Notes: generated by a model from the letters alone, not told the origin. A stretch of 64,000 nt of DNA from Erigeron canadensis (GCF_010389155.1 NC_057762.1:9039513-9103512); one strand, 5' to 3'; shown: positions 48,660 through 60,357, numbered from the stretch's first letter. Program-made: numbers and translations.

Positions 48660-48975
48660 TTTTTGTCACGTTGTTATGTGTGTAAATATGTATTAAATTA
48701 AAAATATGTAAAAATTTATCCACACTAAAAAGTGTGAAGTTTTAAAATTCACAATTTTGGGTGTGGACTTTTATATTTAATTTGTCACACCACTTTTGTC
48801 CACACTAAATATTATTATAGTTAGTGTCGAAAAAAGTGTCGTGACAAATTAAATATGAAAGTCCATAAAATTGTAGATTTTTAAAAGTTCACAGTTTTTG
48901 GTGAGTATAAAGTTTTACTTCAATATATTTTACACACATGAAATGCGACATACTTTTATAAGTTGTTCACGATAA
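48660..48975. mobile_element. Foldback MITE
   Basis: Nearly fully palindromic, about 310 bp. Inner arms TTAATTTGTCACACCACTTT and GTGTCGTGACAAATTAA face each other around TAAATATTATTATAGTTAG. Outer arms contain ATGTGTGTAAATAT and its complement near 48930. Confidence 0.7.
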
Positions 48976-49511
48976 CCAAAACTGTGGATAACTATAATAT
49001 TATTTTTGGTGAATTGATATCATTTTTATTGTCGGATATTAGTTGTTTTATTTTTTTTGTTTCTACTATATTTATACAATCTTATATATATACTTATGAT
49101 AATAAAGTTCATTTCTATAGAGTGTTAGAAATCGATAACTATTACACTAACTTATTTTCAAACTTTGATCATATTAGACCGTCCAATACGAGGCCACTTA
49201 TAGGCGTTTTAGAGCCCAAACACCTCGGAACGCCGACCACAACACCCTGCTAGGCATTTCTGGTTGAAAAATAGAAAAGTGCGGAAGGGTAACCGTGGAC
49301 CAAAATTTACTTTTTTTCCCCAATACTATCCAGAGATGATCGAGAGAGAAAAAAGGTGGGGTTAAAAGTGGGTTTTTTATTTCTTTTCATGCAAATATAT
49401 ATGTATATATCTGTGTATATATAGTTATGAATTGTATATATATGTATGTATGTATATGTATGTATATATGGTTATGAATTGTATATATATGTATGTAGAG
49501 AAAAGGGAATT

Positions 49512-49690
49512 GAATATAAGGTTGTCTGACACCTAAGCTTTGGCGTGGAACCCCTCACATACTAATATTTTTTTATTTATTGTTTAATGAATAAATGTCT
49601 GTACCCTATGATTTTTATGGTTTAAAAAATTAATATGTGAATGTCCGACATTTAAGCTTAGGTACCTAACAGTCTTATATTCACATCTCC
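49512..49690. mobile_element. MITE with GAATATAAG ends
   Basis: About 180 bp. Left GAATATAAGGTTGTCTGACA, then CCTAAGCTTTGG and CACATACTAAT; the right end is its inverted, diverged copy ending CTTATATTC at about 49684. The interior of about 60 bp is AT-rich. Confidence 0.7.
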
Positions 49691-51665
49691 ATATATGTAT
49701 GTATATGTATGATGAAGAAGATAACCAGACTTGTACATATAGCCCTTTGAATTTTGAATTATTTTTATTTTTTTTTTACCTTTTTCTCTTATAATTTGTT
49801 TAATATTTCCATATCAATCTCTAAATTTTGTTATTTATTTTAACAATTTAATCATTAAGATTTAATACAACTTAATTGTTTAATATAGCCATAAAAATAT
49901 GTCTTTTATAAATTTTTTAAAATAATAATTTTATGTCTTTTTTTTATCATATGTAATGTATTTTAACTTATTCTTTTAAAAATTTTTATATTCTTTTTTT
50001 GTTTTGCAACGGATTTTATTGTTTTTTATTATGTTTTTTCTAGGAATTATACTTATATATGGTATTTTTATGTATTTTAAATTTAGTTGGTATATAATTA
50101 GACAATCATTGTTTTTGCCATGTGTCAGAAGACCCACAACACACTAGAGTTGCCTCATCCCTTCCTTTTTGCAAGATGTCTTCCATGATGACATGACGTC
50201 GCAGAAGAGCCTCCTCACAGGAAATGCTTTTTAGTTTACTCATATCAATGAACCAACTCAATCAAATCTTTAATTAAAAACTAATTTCTCTCTCTTCCAC
50301 CTATAGAATCGAATCTAACTAAAAATTCAATCACATACACAATCCAACTTAAACTATTTTCCAATTATATTAATACAATTTATAAATTTTTATATCATAT
50401 TAAAATAATTATTTTACTATAAATAAATAAAGAATATTCACAATAATCTTATAGATACAAATTAACAAAAGTAAAATACAAACTAAATTAGTAAAATATT
50501 AGAAACTACATTTTTATAAAATAGCTCTGTTTTTAATAAAATTTATATCGAAACTTCGTAAAAGAATAAGAAAAGATACGATGATTTTATGTTTATATAA
50601 AAAGTTATAAGATTTAAGTTATTAATGAAAGACTAACTAAGGTGAAACCATATATAATAAACAATATAGAAAATACCATCTAGTGAAAACTTGCCCATGT
50701 GGCAAGACACAAGCAACAATTCCGGATTGAAATGAGAACCACATCGTGCGGATGATTTTTGGCGTTTTATAGTTTAATGAATTTTAGAATACTCGATCTG
50801 TTTTTCGGTTCGCCGATAAGGGTGGTCTTCTATTTTAATGAGAGATAGTGCCCGCGCGTTGCGGCGGTGAGATGATGGGGGTGATAGATCAAGTCATAAA
50901 GTATGGTAGCTAAATGCCTTAACCGTACGAGCTCTGCCATCGGATTTAAAAATTCGTCGAAAATATATCGAATGACATCTCTAATGAAAGAGCATGAAAT
51001 TTTAATAACACCCATACAACTTTTATAATTTATCGATATACGGTATTTAAGATAAAATATTTCGAATGAATTAGAGAAATAAAATGATTCATGGAGGAGA
51101 TAAAAAAAATTAGTGAATGTTGAGATTTGAGCAGAGAAAAAATTGAATGTTGAGATTTAAGGTTATTATAGGTATATTAGGTAGAGATATATAAATTAGT
51201 GAATAAAGAAGGTATATTAGGTACTTCAATTACTTAATTGAGATTTAAAAAAAAGACAAAATGTTTTATAAAATATTATTAGATTATTAGATATACTAAA
51301 AAATAACTTTTTTAATAACTTATCCATTAATCACATTTTTTTTGTTTTTTTAAGTTAATTTATGTTTACAATTTTGACTTTAATTTATACTTTTTTGTTT
51401 TTCATCACAAATTTATATTTTTTAATCAATAATTTCAATATAATAAATCAAAAATAATATTTAATATATATCCAATACAATAATAACTAATATATATATA
51501 TATATATCCTATCTTATGGATACAAAATTAGTTAAAAATAATTATAATTTAATGTTATAAATATATTAAGATTTTAAAAATAATTGTACTATTATCATTT
51601 TTTGAAATTTTTAAAAATAATTTTCATGACATATATAACAAAGACAAAACATGTAAATCAATTAC

Positions 51666-52938
51666 CTCTAAGCTCCTATATGATGGATCTTCAACTTCAA
51701 CGACAGCAATTGAGGGTACTTTTGATATCAACTGAAACAATAGAAATAAGATATAACTATATAAATAATGGAAAATCAAATATGTTGTTGAAAGCATATA
51801 ATTTGCTAATCAATCTTCTTGAATTTTGAAACGCGATGAATAAATAATGAATCCCTTGAATGTGAGGTCAACAAGAAGGATTAAATGATGTTAATATCAT
51901 GTATAAGCTAACTTATAAATAAATAAATAATAGGTCATCATCACAAATTAAAATCTTAAAAGGACATAGAACAAAAACATAATCTAGATTCTTGCTTACC
52001 GGCGGCTTTTCATGTTCCTGTTGAAGTTCCAAAGCTTTGTTAAGTATTCTGACAATCCCATGTGCATTTGGTCGTTGCAATGGGTCTTCATTCAAGCAAT
52101 GATATGCTATTTCGGAGAAGTAATCGAAGGATTGTTGGTCCATTTGTGCTCGAAGATCTGGATCAATCAAATCATTTAATTTTCTATTTTCATAATGGGA
52201 CTTGGCCTTCGTACGAAAAGGTTCCAATCCCGTGGGATCACTGGCTACCCTCCCGCACAGGATTTCAAATAAAACTACGCCCAAGCTGTACACATCAGAT
52301 GTATGGCTCACCATTCCAGTCTTTAGGCCTAGTGGATCCACATACCCTGGTGTACCCCACCGACGCTGTCCAGAAGAATGAGCACGATGCCTTTCGGCTA
52401 CTGAAACATTCACGGATCTTTCAAAACTGGATAACTTAGGCACCCAGTTTTCATCTAAGAAAATTATACCGCTTTTGATGTCCATATGTATGATGCTAAA
52501 ATCGTGTTTCTCATCGTAATGAATGTAACTCAAAGCACACGCAATACCGACACTTATTTTTAATCTTTGAGTCCATGTGATATTGGTCTTGTCACGGACA
52601 CGTTCTGCTAGACTTCCGTGCAAGTCATGCTTGTTTATGACGATGTACTCACCTTCCTCCTCACAATACCCAATATTCGATACAATATTTTCATGTTTGA
52701 GACTAGACAGCAGCGTAACTTCCTTCCAGAACTGAACTTCTCTCTGCCCAAATGTACGATCTAACCTCCGTGCAGTGATAGTAACCAACTCACCACCAAC
52801 CAAGAGTCGTCCTTTGTAAGCATTACCGAACGCATGGCGTTCGATAAAATTTTCATCAGCAAAGTTGTTGGTGGCCACTACTATCTCCGCAAGAGGGAAT
52901 TGTAACTGAGCAAACGGTTTCACGGAAGACGACGACAT
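51666..52938 (-). CDS. K2: receptor-like cytoplasmic pseudokinase, paralogue of K1
   Basis: Exon 1 52938-52000 (313 codons from ATG, MSSSSVKPFAQLQFPLAEIV), donor GTAAGC. Exon 2 51731-51666 (22 codons, LISKVPSIAVVEVEDPSYRS...), same phase and length as in K1. The intron is 268 bp against about 1.07 kb in K1. Kinase fold features: LKHENIVSNIGYCEEEGEYI, SDVYSLGVVLFEILCGRV, CLNEDPLQRPNA. Catalytic changes: no Gly-rich loop (RHAFGNAYKG), VAIK Lys is Arg, HRD is HMD, the catalytic-loop Asn is Ile, and DFG is SFE. It is therefore a pseudokinase. A MULE sits 222 bp upstream of its ATG. No further 3' exon was found. Confidence 0.75.
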
Positions 52939-53160
52939 AATTTATTTTTTCTGTGGAAGCGGAAATGTGGGTTTAATTACTATCTATTGTGATGATATTA
53001 ATTGATTAGTGATGATGTGTTGTGCACATGTTTCCAATTATTAAGCATTTAAGCTTCCTTCCTTCCTTCCTTCCTATCTATTTAATTATCTTATTTTTTT
53101 TAATCAAAAGAGTTATCTTATTTTTTCTAATCAAAAGAGTTGACCCATAAGTAAATTATT

Positions 53161-53374
53161 GAGAAATTGTCACAAATCGTCCCTGTGGTTTTCTCGATTA
53201 GCATTTTCGTTCCTGTGCTTTTTTTTTCATTAGGTATCCCTCTACTTTTCATTTTCATTGCAAAACGTCCCTGACACTAAAAGTCGTCAAAAAAAGGCCG
53301 TTAAGCCTATCACGTGCGACACACGTGAGGGTAAAAATGTCCAGCCACTTTATTAGAGAACCACAGGGACGATT
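53161..53374 (+). repeat. Left terminal inverted repeat of the MULE
   Basis: 214 bp matching 57820-58033 in reverse complement with few differences. Its outer end (AATCGTCCCTGTGGTTTTCT) recurs inverted at its own inner end (GAGAACCACAGGGACGATT), so a single TIR can fold on itself. Confidence 0.9.
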
Positions 53375-53519
53375 TTCATCCTTTTTATCTCCCCCAAAAA
53401 TTTGTTTTACCCCATAAAAACACTTTATTTCATTATTCCATAAACCTAACAAATTTACATCTCCATCTTCAACCTTTCTACCTCATCTCTCTTCTTTCTT
53501 TCTAACCCAAAAACAATCA

Positions 53520-53810
53520 ATGGTTTATTGTTCTTGTGGTAACCCAGCAACACTTCGAACATCATGGACACCTCGTAACCCAGGTCGAAGGTTCTATGGT
53601 TGCTATCGTAATGTAAATGATTGTAGGTATTTCCGATGGATCGATCCTCCTATGTGTCAAAGAGCTACCGAAATTATCCCTGGTTTATTACGAGCAAAAA
53701 ATAACCTTGAAGTAGCAATGCGTAAAAGAGAACATCAAGTGTGGAGGTTGAAGATGTATTTAGTATGTAGTTGGTTGTTTTTTCTTTATGTGTATTTATT
53801 TAGAATCTGA
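53520..53810 (+). CDS. Small GRF-type zinc-finger protein with C-terminal hydrophobic segment
   Basis: A 96-residue ORF starting 145 bp inside the left TIR. Residues 3-45 form a GRF zinc finger: YCSCGNPATLRTSWTPRNPG, RRFYGCYRNVNDCRYFRW, with Cys4, Cys6, Cys30 and Cys37 as likely ligands, followed by IDPPMC. Residues 50-75 are charged and helix-prone. Residues 77-95 (KMYLVCSWLFFLYVYLF) form a probable membrane segment. GRF fingers bind nucleic acid in topoisomerase III and APE2-type proteins. It is transcribed toward the transposase gene and bounded by the same TIRs, so it looks like a transposon accessory gene. Its function is unknown. Confidence 0.7.
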   Translation: MVYCSCGNPATLRTSWTPRNPGRRFYGCYRNVNDCRYFRWIDPPMCQRATEIIPGLLRAKNNLEVAMRKREHQVWRLKMYLVCSWLFFLYVYLFRI

Positions 53811-54226
53811 GAGTGGTTTTGCAAAAACTAAAATCACTCTAAAATTGTTGTATTGGCATCAGTTTGTGGTTTTTTTTAGTGGTTAGGAGTAATGTAATGT
53901 ATTTGTAATGGCTATGTAATGTTGTGAAATAAAATTTGAAATGGCAATTGACAAAAGAATTTGTGAGCAAAAATAAAAGAAAATTTGCACAGAGACATGC
54001 ATTTAGATAGAATCCACAAAATCCATAAGTCACATAATCCATAAACTAGTCATAAATTCCAACATCTGAATGCAACAAAGACCAAAATTGGCTTATAAAT
54101 AAGCAACACAAAAGTGGCACCAGAATTACATAATAAGTCATACCCTAAATAGCATATAAGTTTCTACATCAACACTTAAAAATAACAAAGTTCCAAGTTA
54201 TTTCAGTAACAAAACAAAGTTCCAAG

Positions 54227-57200
54227 TTATTTGGTTGGGGAGAATTTGGTCCCAGAAAACTTTCTAATCTTTCTTGGGCTGGCAGGAGTTGTTCTTTCAA
54301 AAGCACCAGTCTTTGATGAACCAGCTTGACTAGGTTGACTTGGTTGTGATGCTTGAGGTGGCTGTGTAGCTTGACTTGGTTGTGATGCATCAGTAGAACC
54401 TCTGCAAGAACCACCCTATATCAAAACCTCTACAGTTTCAATTGACAACAAAAAATTACATTAAATTACAATAAAAAACACACCTCTGTTCTTGAGCAGA
54501 TTTCTTTCTTTTCTTGTTCTTTGGTGGTTGTGTTGATGATGCTTGGCTTTGACCTTTACATGTCTTAGAATTATGCCCCATCTTATTACAGTTTCTACAT
54601 GTCACAATCTTCCCTTGCCTAGACAATTTGCCATCTTTCACCATTGGCTTGGATGAGCTTTCCCCAGCACTGGGCTTTCTTTTCTTACAAGGTCTCCCTG
54701 CCTGAGTCTTATGATATGGGGGTAACAGTTTTGTGGGACAGTTACTTATGGGCCATGTTGACACACCAGTTATTGGGTTAATCTTTTCATTATAAACCTC
54801 CTTCCATGTTTCCAACCTGTAGGCCATGTGAACCCAGTCCTCTGGACTCCCAACTTTCTTACCATGGTCATCCATGTCCCAAAGAGTTGCTACAACATGC
54901 TTGCAAGGTAATCCAGTTAACTCCCATTTCCTACAACTACAAGTTTTTTCATCCATATCTACAACTGCTTGGTCCTACCATGGACCACTAACTTGGTATT
55001 TAGTATGACCATTGAATATCACATTGTACCTACCTGCTTCTTTTTTAGTTGCCTCAAATATTTGACTTTCTGTGGGGGTTAAAAGGCCCTTACATTTGTC
55101 AATTACTTCCTGAACTGTCACAAGCCTTCTCATCATATACTCTCTAATAAATTCTAAACAAGTAATAATAGGCCTCTCTCTTCCATCAACTAACTTACTA
55201 TTGAAGGATTCACATATATTATTCAATAGAATATCACAGTGAGCTCTTCCTGTACAATTAGGGAAAACTATTCTAAAATCTTATTTCTAAAGCAAAGTTA
55301 TTTATATCAAAGCAATAGTGAAATATACCTGAAAAATGAGCCCTGGCCCAATGCTTTGGTGGAATGGCCCTCAACCATTCATGAACCCTGATGCTTAAAC
55401 CTTTTAGTTCACCCATTGCATTTTCAAATTCTGGAACAGTTGTTGAGGTAGCACATTTCCAGATAATGTCCTTATAAATCTCTCCACACTTGAAATGAGC
55501 TTTTAAGTTTTCATGTATGTGTCTTAAGCAATATCTATGTTCTGCATTTGGAAATACACTTACAAGAGCTGGAATAATACCCTATTAAAACAGAAAGGTT
55601 AATTAAAACAGAAAACTGTAAATAATTTTAAAAAATTTAACAAAGTTCCAACTATATACCTTTTGCCTGTCACTGATGAAAGTGTAGTTGCTGCTTCTTG
55701 TCAATTCCAGATCATCCCCAAGGCAGGTTAAAAACCATGTCCATGAACTCTTGGTTTCAGCTTCAACTATGGCATATGCTAAAGGGTAAATACCATTGTT
55801 AGCATCTACACCTACAGCAGTTAATACTTGCCTAGGAAAAGCACCTCTCATAAAAGCTCCATCTAACCCCAACAACTCTCTACCAGATGCCTTAAATCCA
55901 CTCTTTATTGGCCCTAAACAGATGTATATTCTCTTAAACACCCTTGTGTCTTTTGTTTCTAGATTGGGCTCATGTTCAACCTCTATCTTCATAGTTGTTC
56001 CAGGATTCCTAAATTGCACTTCAAGTGCATAATTCCTCAAATTTGCATACTGATCAACATAGTTGCCCCTTAATTGGTTCATTGCCTTGGTTTTTGCCCT
56101 ATAAACCACCTGCCTATCAATTCCCAGGTGAAACTGTTTCTGGAGTTGGTCTTGTAATGCTTTCCCACTAATATGCTTATTATTAGCACAAGTATCACCT
56201 ATATATTGAGACAGAAAGGTACTACTTGCCCATTTAATATGTCTGGTATGCAAGCATGTGTGTTCTTCTTTCAATGTCTTGACAAACCAATGCTTATCTT
56301 GATCTGTTTTGGAGATATGTAGGGCCCATGGGCAAGTGGGGGTGGTTTTAATTACTTTCTTTCCCTTTTCCTCACCCTTTTCTTCACCATTTTCCTCTTT
56401 TTCTGTCTCTAAAACTGTGCAAGATTCTTTGCCTTTTGTTTCCTTTTCAGCATTTTTATTACCTGGCACCTTTCCAAAACAGCATACCCTAATCCTTATG
56501 TTGTCATTCTTTACAAACTTAAGATCCCTTCTACTCTCCACTGCATGCTTCTTAACCAATGCTTTAATCTGTTTTTTGTCTATGAAAGCTTTACCAGGTT
56601 GAAGGGGACACTTAATTTGTTTGTTTAATTTTCTCAGCTTCTTGTTTCTCCCATCTCCATCTGATCCTTCCCCACTGTCATATTCATCAAAGTTTATACC
56701 CACCACCTCCTCATTAATTTCCAAATTGCCCACTCCTACATCCACACCTTTCATAAGCCAAAAGTCATCCTTTTCACAATAATCTTTGAAGTCACTCATG
56801 TCTACCTCAACCTCATTAACCTTACCACTTGTATCTAGATTATTTGGGAAAAACTGATCAGCAGTATCATTTGGTTTTGATACATTCACATGATCAGTTT
56901 CAATATTCTCACTAGGACCTCCTACATCAACATGATCAGTTTCAATATTCTCACTAGGACCTCCTACATCAACATGATCAGTTTCAATATTCTCACTAGG
57001 ACCTCCTACATCATCATGATCAGTTTCAATATTCTCACTAGGACCTCCTACGTCAAAATCAAATCCATCATGCTCAACACCTTCCAATAAAAGTCTTCTA
57101 TAACTCATAGGTTTATGTAAAACTACATCATCATCTGATATTTCTTCAATAATCACATTAGATTTTAAAATTGGGGCCCAATTTGTTTCCACAGTTGACA

Positions 57201-57634
57201 CATTAAGCTCAATGTAAATATCAAACATTCTATGTGATTTTTTAACATAACTAATCAAATTTATCACATCACTATCACTTCCAAAAGGTAGCAGACCTTT
57301 ATCTAAATCAGTTGTACCAGGTTTTAACAAATGATAGAACATGGTCATGGTTTCATCATAGCCTAATTTCTTAACCACAAAGTTAAATTGATGAACAGAA
57401 AAATGATCACTGTCAACATAATCCAGGATTACCTCTTCACCAAGAACATACTCTCTACCAGGACACTTTGTGAATACCCCGCCATGGTGAATCCGAATAG
57501 AAATTAAACTGGGATATGTCACTGTAAAAACAAAAAAGAATAGAAACATGGAAGAATATAAATTAATGGAACTCATTTTTTTTTAATTCACCAAATTAAT
57601 ATTTGTGAGAAACCGTACCATAATGTTCATTCAT
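54227..57634 (-). pseudogene. mudrA-like: mudrA-type MULE transposase with one nonsense codon
   Basis: Model: 57634-57619, 57521-55660, 55581-55329, 55249-54484, 54401-54227. Phases agree and sum to 1024 codons. The N-terminus has IRIHHGGVFTKCPGREYV, typical of MuDR proteins; four 14-residue repeats follow, then a MuDR DNA-binding-type domain (CPWALHISKTDQDKHWFVKT, EHTCLHTR). The DDE core shows GLDGAFMRG and FISDRQKG for the two Asp, CLRHIHEN, and CESFNSKL for the Glu region. The C-terminus has a SWIM zinc finger (CSCRKWELTGLPCKHV) and a CCHC knuckle (CRNCNKMGHNSKTC). A TAG at 54977-54975 lies in frame between the core and SWIM domains. The 16 nt first exon is the weakest part of the model. 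Confidence 0.75.
56886..57053 (-). repeat. 42 bp tandem repeat within the transposase gene
   Basis: Four units encoding VGGPSENIETDH plus two variable residues, nearly identical at the DNA level. Confidence 0.95.
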
Positions 57635-57819
57635 TAGCTTGGATTCCTCATCAGTTAGCTTGTTAGCTTCTTAGGTCTGAAGAGTTGTAATCCATTAGCA
57701 TCAAGATTGGGGCTATCATCATCCATATTAATTGGATTATATATAGAGTTGGGAAACGGGTTTTTAGGGTATATTTTGGGGGAAAATGAATTTTAGGGTA
57801 TATATATAGAGTGTATCGA

Positions 57820-58033
57820 ATCGTCCCTGTGGTTCTCTAATAAAGTGGCTGGACATTTTTACCCTCACGTGTGTCGCACGTGATAGGCTTAACGGCCTTT
57901 TTTTGACGACTGTTAGTGTCAGGGACATTTTGCAATGAAAATGAAAAGTAGAGGGATACCTAATGAAAAAAAAAAGCACAGGGATGAAAATGCTAATCGA
58001 GAAAACCACAGGGACGATTTGTGACAATTTCTC
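57820..58033 (-). repeat. Right terminal inverted repeat of the MULE
   Basis: Reverse complement of 53161-53374. The transposase gene starts 186 bp inside it, so the TIR probably supplies the promoter. Confidence 0.9.
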
Positions 58034-58181
58034 TAAATTATTATAATGATGAGCTGTATATTTAGTTTTTTTTTCCTTCCTTCCTTCCTATCTATTTAAT
58101 TATCTTATTTTTTCTAATCAAAAGAGTTGACCCATAAGTAAATTATTATAATGATGAGCTGTATATTTAGTTTTTTTTTCT
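58034..58181. repeat. Tandem duplication of the MULE target with an empty site
   Basis: After the MULE, the target sequence (TAAATTATTATAATGATGAG through TATATTTAG plus T-run) is followed by a second copy of the CCTTCCTTCC...GTTGACCCATAAG flank. That second copy contains TAAATTATT at 58139-58147 without insertion. It is therefore a preserved pre-insertion copy. Confidence 0.85.
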
Positions 58182-58941
58182 AGCATGTTGCCCGTTGCAA
58201 TGCGACGGCGGTAATGTAATGGTGACGACAGTGACAGGTGGTGGTGGTGACGACGAGTAGTGCAGACAATCAAAGTAAATATAACTGATGATATAATGAT
58301 TAGTGTAGTTATTTTAAAAGTTGAAGTGTTAATGGTATAATTATTTTTTATAAAGGGTATTTTAGGTATATTAGTGAAAATAATTAAATTAATAATTGAA
58401 AAAGAGGGTAATTTGGAAAAAAAGATGGGGTATTTCTATAATATTGCATGGTGTAACATTCAACATTTCCTAAAATAAAAAAACTATTTCTTTTATAAGT
58501 AAGTGTAGATAGGGATAACATCATCTAAATTAGATGATGTTCCCTCACAAACCATAAAATTCAGAAGAGTTTTTTGACATGTGTAAAAAATGATGAGTAT
58601 AACATCATGATGAGGTTAACATCATCTAACGGTTTAATTTTTTTATTATTAAAGTTGTTTTTAGCCAATGATCGAGTGGTGACACACTTAAGCTTTACCT
58701 ATATGGCGGAAATTCGAATTTTGTCAAATGCAAATTCGTACTCTGTTAATCCTTAAAGGAGCTTGTGATTTGTATTGTTGAATTGTGTTTAAAGAGATTA
58801 CAAGAAGCTATATTTATAGACTAACCTAAACTTGTTCACCAAGTATTACAATAATGATAGGAAACTAGATATTTAATATATGGAAACTATATAACTAATA
58901 CACCCCGACAACTAAGGTCGTTGTTTAACTCTTAGCTTGGA
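58182..58941. other. Spacer with motif block and LTR-like sequence
   Basis: Contains TGCCCGTTGCAATGCGACGG at about 58189-58208, a perfect 25 bp palindrome at 58517-58541 (AACATCATCTAA arms) and, on the minus strand, LTR-like sequence downstream of the copia remnant starting TGTCGGGGTGTATTAG near 58910 with TATAAATA near 58815. LTR limits are not defined. Confidence 0.4.
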
Positions 58942-59600
58942 TCAAAACAGCATGAACCGATCATACGATAAGACATTCGTAAAACCATCAACAATCTGAT
59001 CATGTGAAGATATGAATTTCACTGACAAATTTCCTTGAGCAACTTTCTCACGTACAAAATGAAAATCAACTTCCACATGCTTTGTGCAAGCATGAAATAC
59101 AGGATTAGCTGACAAATAAATAGCGCCTAGATTATCACACCATAAAGTTGGAGTAGTCTGCATAGGAATGCACAATTCATGAATAAGAGATTAAAGTATG
59201 GATCGACGGTCATCAGGATAACCAGCCCAATCGGCATCGGAGTAAGCATTAATATTATTGAAGGCAGTATCAGCATAAGCATCAGTAACTCGTAATGAGA
59301 TGTCCCTTGTAAATAACGAAGAATACGCTTAACGGCTGACCAATGATTTTTCTTTGGTGAATGCATGTATTAACACACTCTGTTAACAGCAAAGGCGATA
59401 TCAGGCCTGAAAAGGTTAGCATACTGGAGACCCCCCCAACAATACTCCAGTATTTTACCAGGTGCAGAAACGGAAAACTATCATCATTAGACAAAACCAC
59501 AAAGGTAGACACAGGAGATGGAACGAGATTGGCTTTAGAAACAACCGCGTGTGCCGAGAAATCTGTGTTGTATTTGTGTTGAGAATGTGATGGGTGGTTT
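58942..59600 (-). pseudogene. Ty1/copia RT/RNase H remnant
   Basis: Minus-strand frames read KANLVPSPVSTFVVLSNDDS, CQYMHSPKKNHWSAVKRI-type sequence (MHSPKKNHWSAVKRILRYLQ), then TPTLWCDNLGAIYLSANPVF and TKHVEVDFHFVREKVAQGNL. The order matches the end of copia pol. At least two frameshifts are present, and a solo LTR is inserted at the upstream edge. Confidence 0.8.
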
Positions 59601-59601
59601 T

Positions 59602-60258
59602 TGTTAAGTCTGGGATTCACTGAAGAAGACTTGCTCGCTGACGTATATCGTCAGCAAGTCTTTAGCAAGTCATCAGCAGGTGAAGTGACGTCTTCAGGAA
59701 GTTGAATACTCCAACCTGGTGGTCATGGCGAGAAGAATTCAAATCAAATGAAGACAAGAAGTCACATGGTGGTTTACCAACTGTAATTTGCCTTAAATGG
59801 CAAAAGTACATGTTGGGACCAAAGCAAGGGTTCTCTCTCTCATACCCGATTTGGTATAGAAGACAAGGGCACATGATTCAAGTACTATAAGCCAATTGGA
59901 TGTCGACAACCACCATCAGGTCACAATCAAAGAAGGCTGTGTTGCCCCATTTCTTCCTCTATATATAGCAACACAGCCACATTGTATCGAGTGTGTTAGT
60001 CACCTTGAAAGTGTGTATCACTTGTAATTGTTTAAGTTTTTAGTTTGTCTAGGCTTAGCAATTACCATTGTTCTTTTGTATTCTTGTAAGTCAAGTGTGT
60101 AAGATCAACCATGTATTCATCGTTTAATCAATGATACATATGATTATCCTTGCATTGATGTACTACAATTGAACTTAATATTGTTCTTGTTATTTACTTG
60201 CTTATTTACTTTCTGTCTAATTTTAATAAAACATAAGTTCTGCATTCGAGGACCATCA
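59602..60258 (+). mobile_element. Solo LTR with perfect target duplication
   Basis: 657 bp, TGTTAAGTCTGGGATTC...GAGGACCATCA, flanked by GTTTT at 59597-59601 and GTTTT at 60259-60263. TATATATAG at about 59952 could be its TATA box. The sequence CAATGATACATATGATTAT near its 3' end recurs inverted at the right window edge. The open frames seen in it have no family signature. Confidence 0.85.
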
Positions 60259-60308
60259 GTTTTTATTTAGTGTTTAAATTTATAAAATGTTTTACAAGTA
60301 ATTATCTC

Positions 60309-60311
<3 letters not shown>

Positions 60312-60351
<40 letters not shown>
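60312..60351. repeat. (CA)n microsatellite
   Basis: About 20 CA units. Confidence 0.95.

Positions 60352-60357
<6 letters not shown>

Larger units (their letters stand above)
48190..51660. other. Very AT-rich spacer with MITEs, no gene
   Basis: 3.5 kb lacking credible ORFs. It contains the foldback elements at 48660-48975 and 49512-49690, TATG microsatellites around 49390-49500 and 49690-49710, and GTGCCCGCGCGTTGCGGCGG at about 50848-50867. The K2 gene ends at its right edge. Confidence 0.6.
53161..58033 (-). mobile_element. Nearly intact Mutator-like element (MULE), 4873 bp
   Basis: Terminal inverted repeats of 214 bp (53161-53374, 57820-58033) begin GAGAAATTGTCACAAATCG. A perfect 9 bp target duplication TAAATTATT lies at 53152-53160 and 58034-58042. 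Inside are a mudrA-type transposase gene on the minus strand (57634-54227) and a GRF zinc-finger gene on the plus strand (53520-53810). Low divergence of the ends and the clean duplication suggest a recent insertion. Confidence 0.9.

Noticed and set aside
52062..52439. 125-codon plus-strand ORF
   Set aside because: Antisense shadow of the K2 kinase exon.
56886..57053. CRISPR-like array
   Set aside because: Contiguous in-frame 42 bp repeats without spacers, inside a transposase gene of a eukaryotic element.
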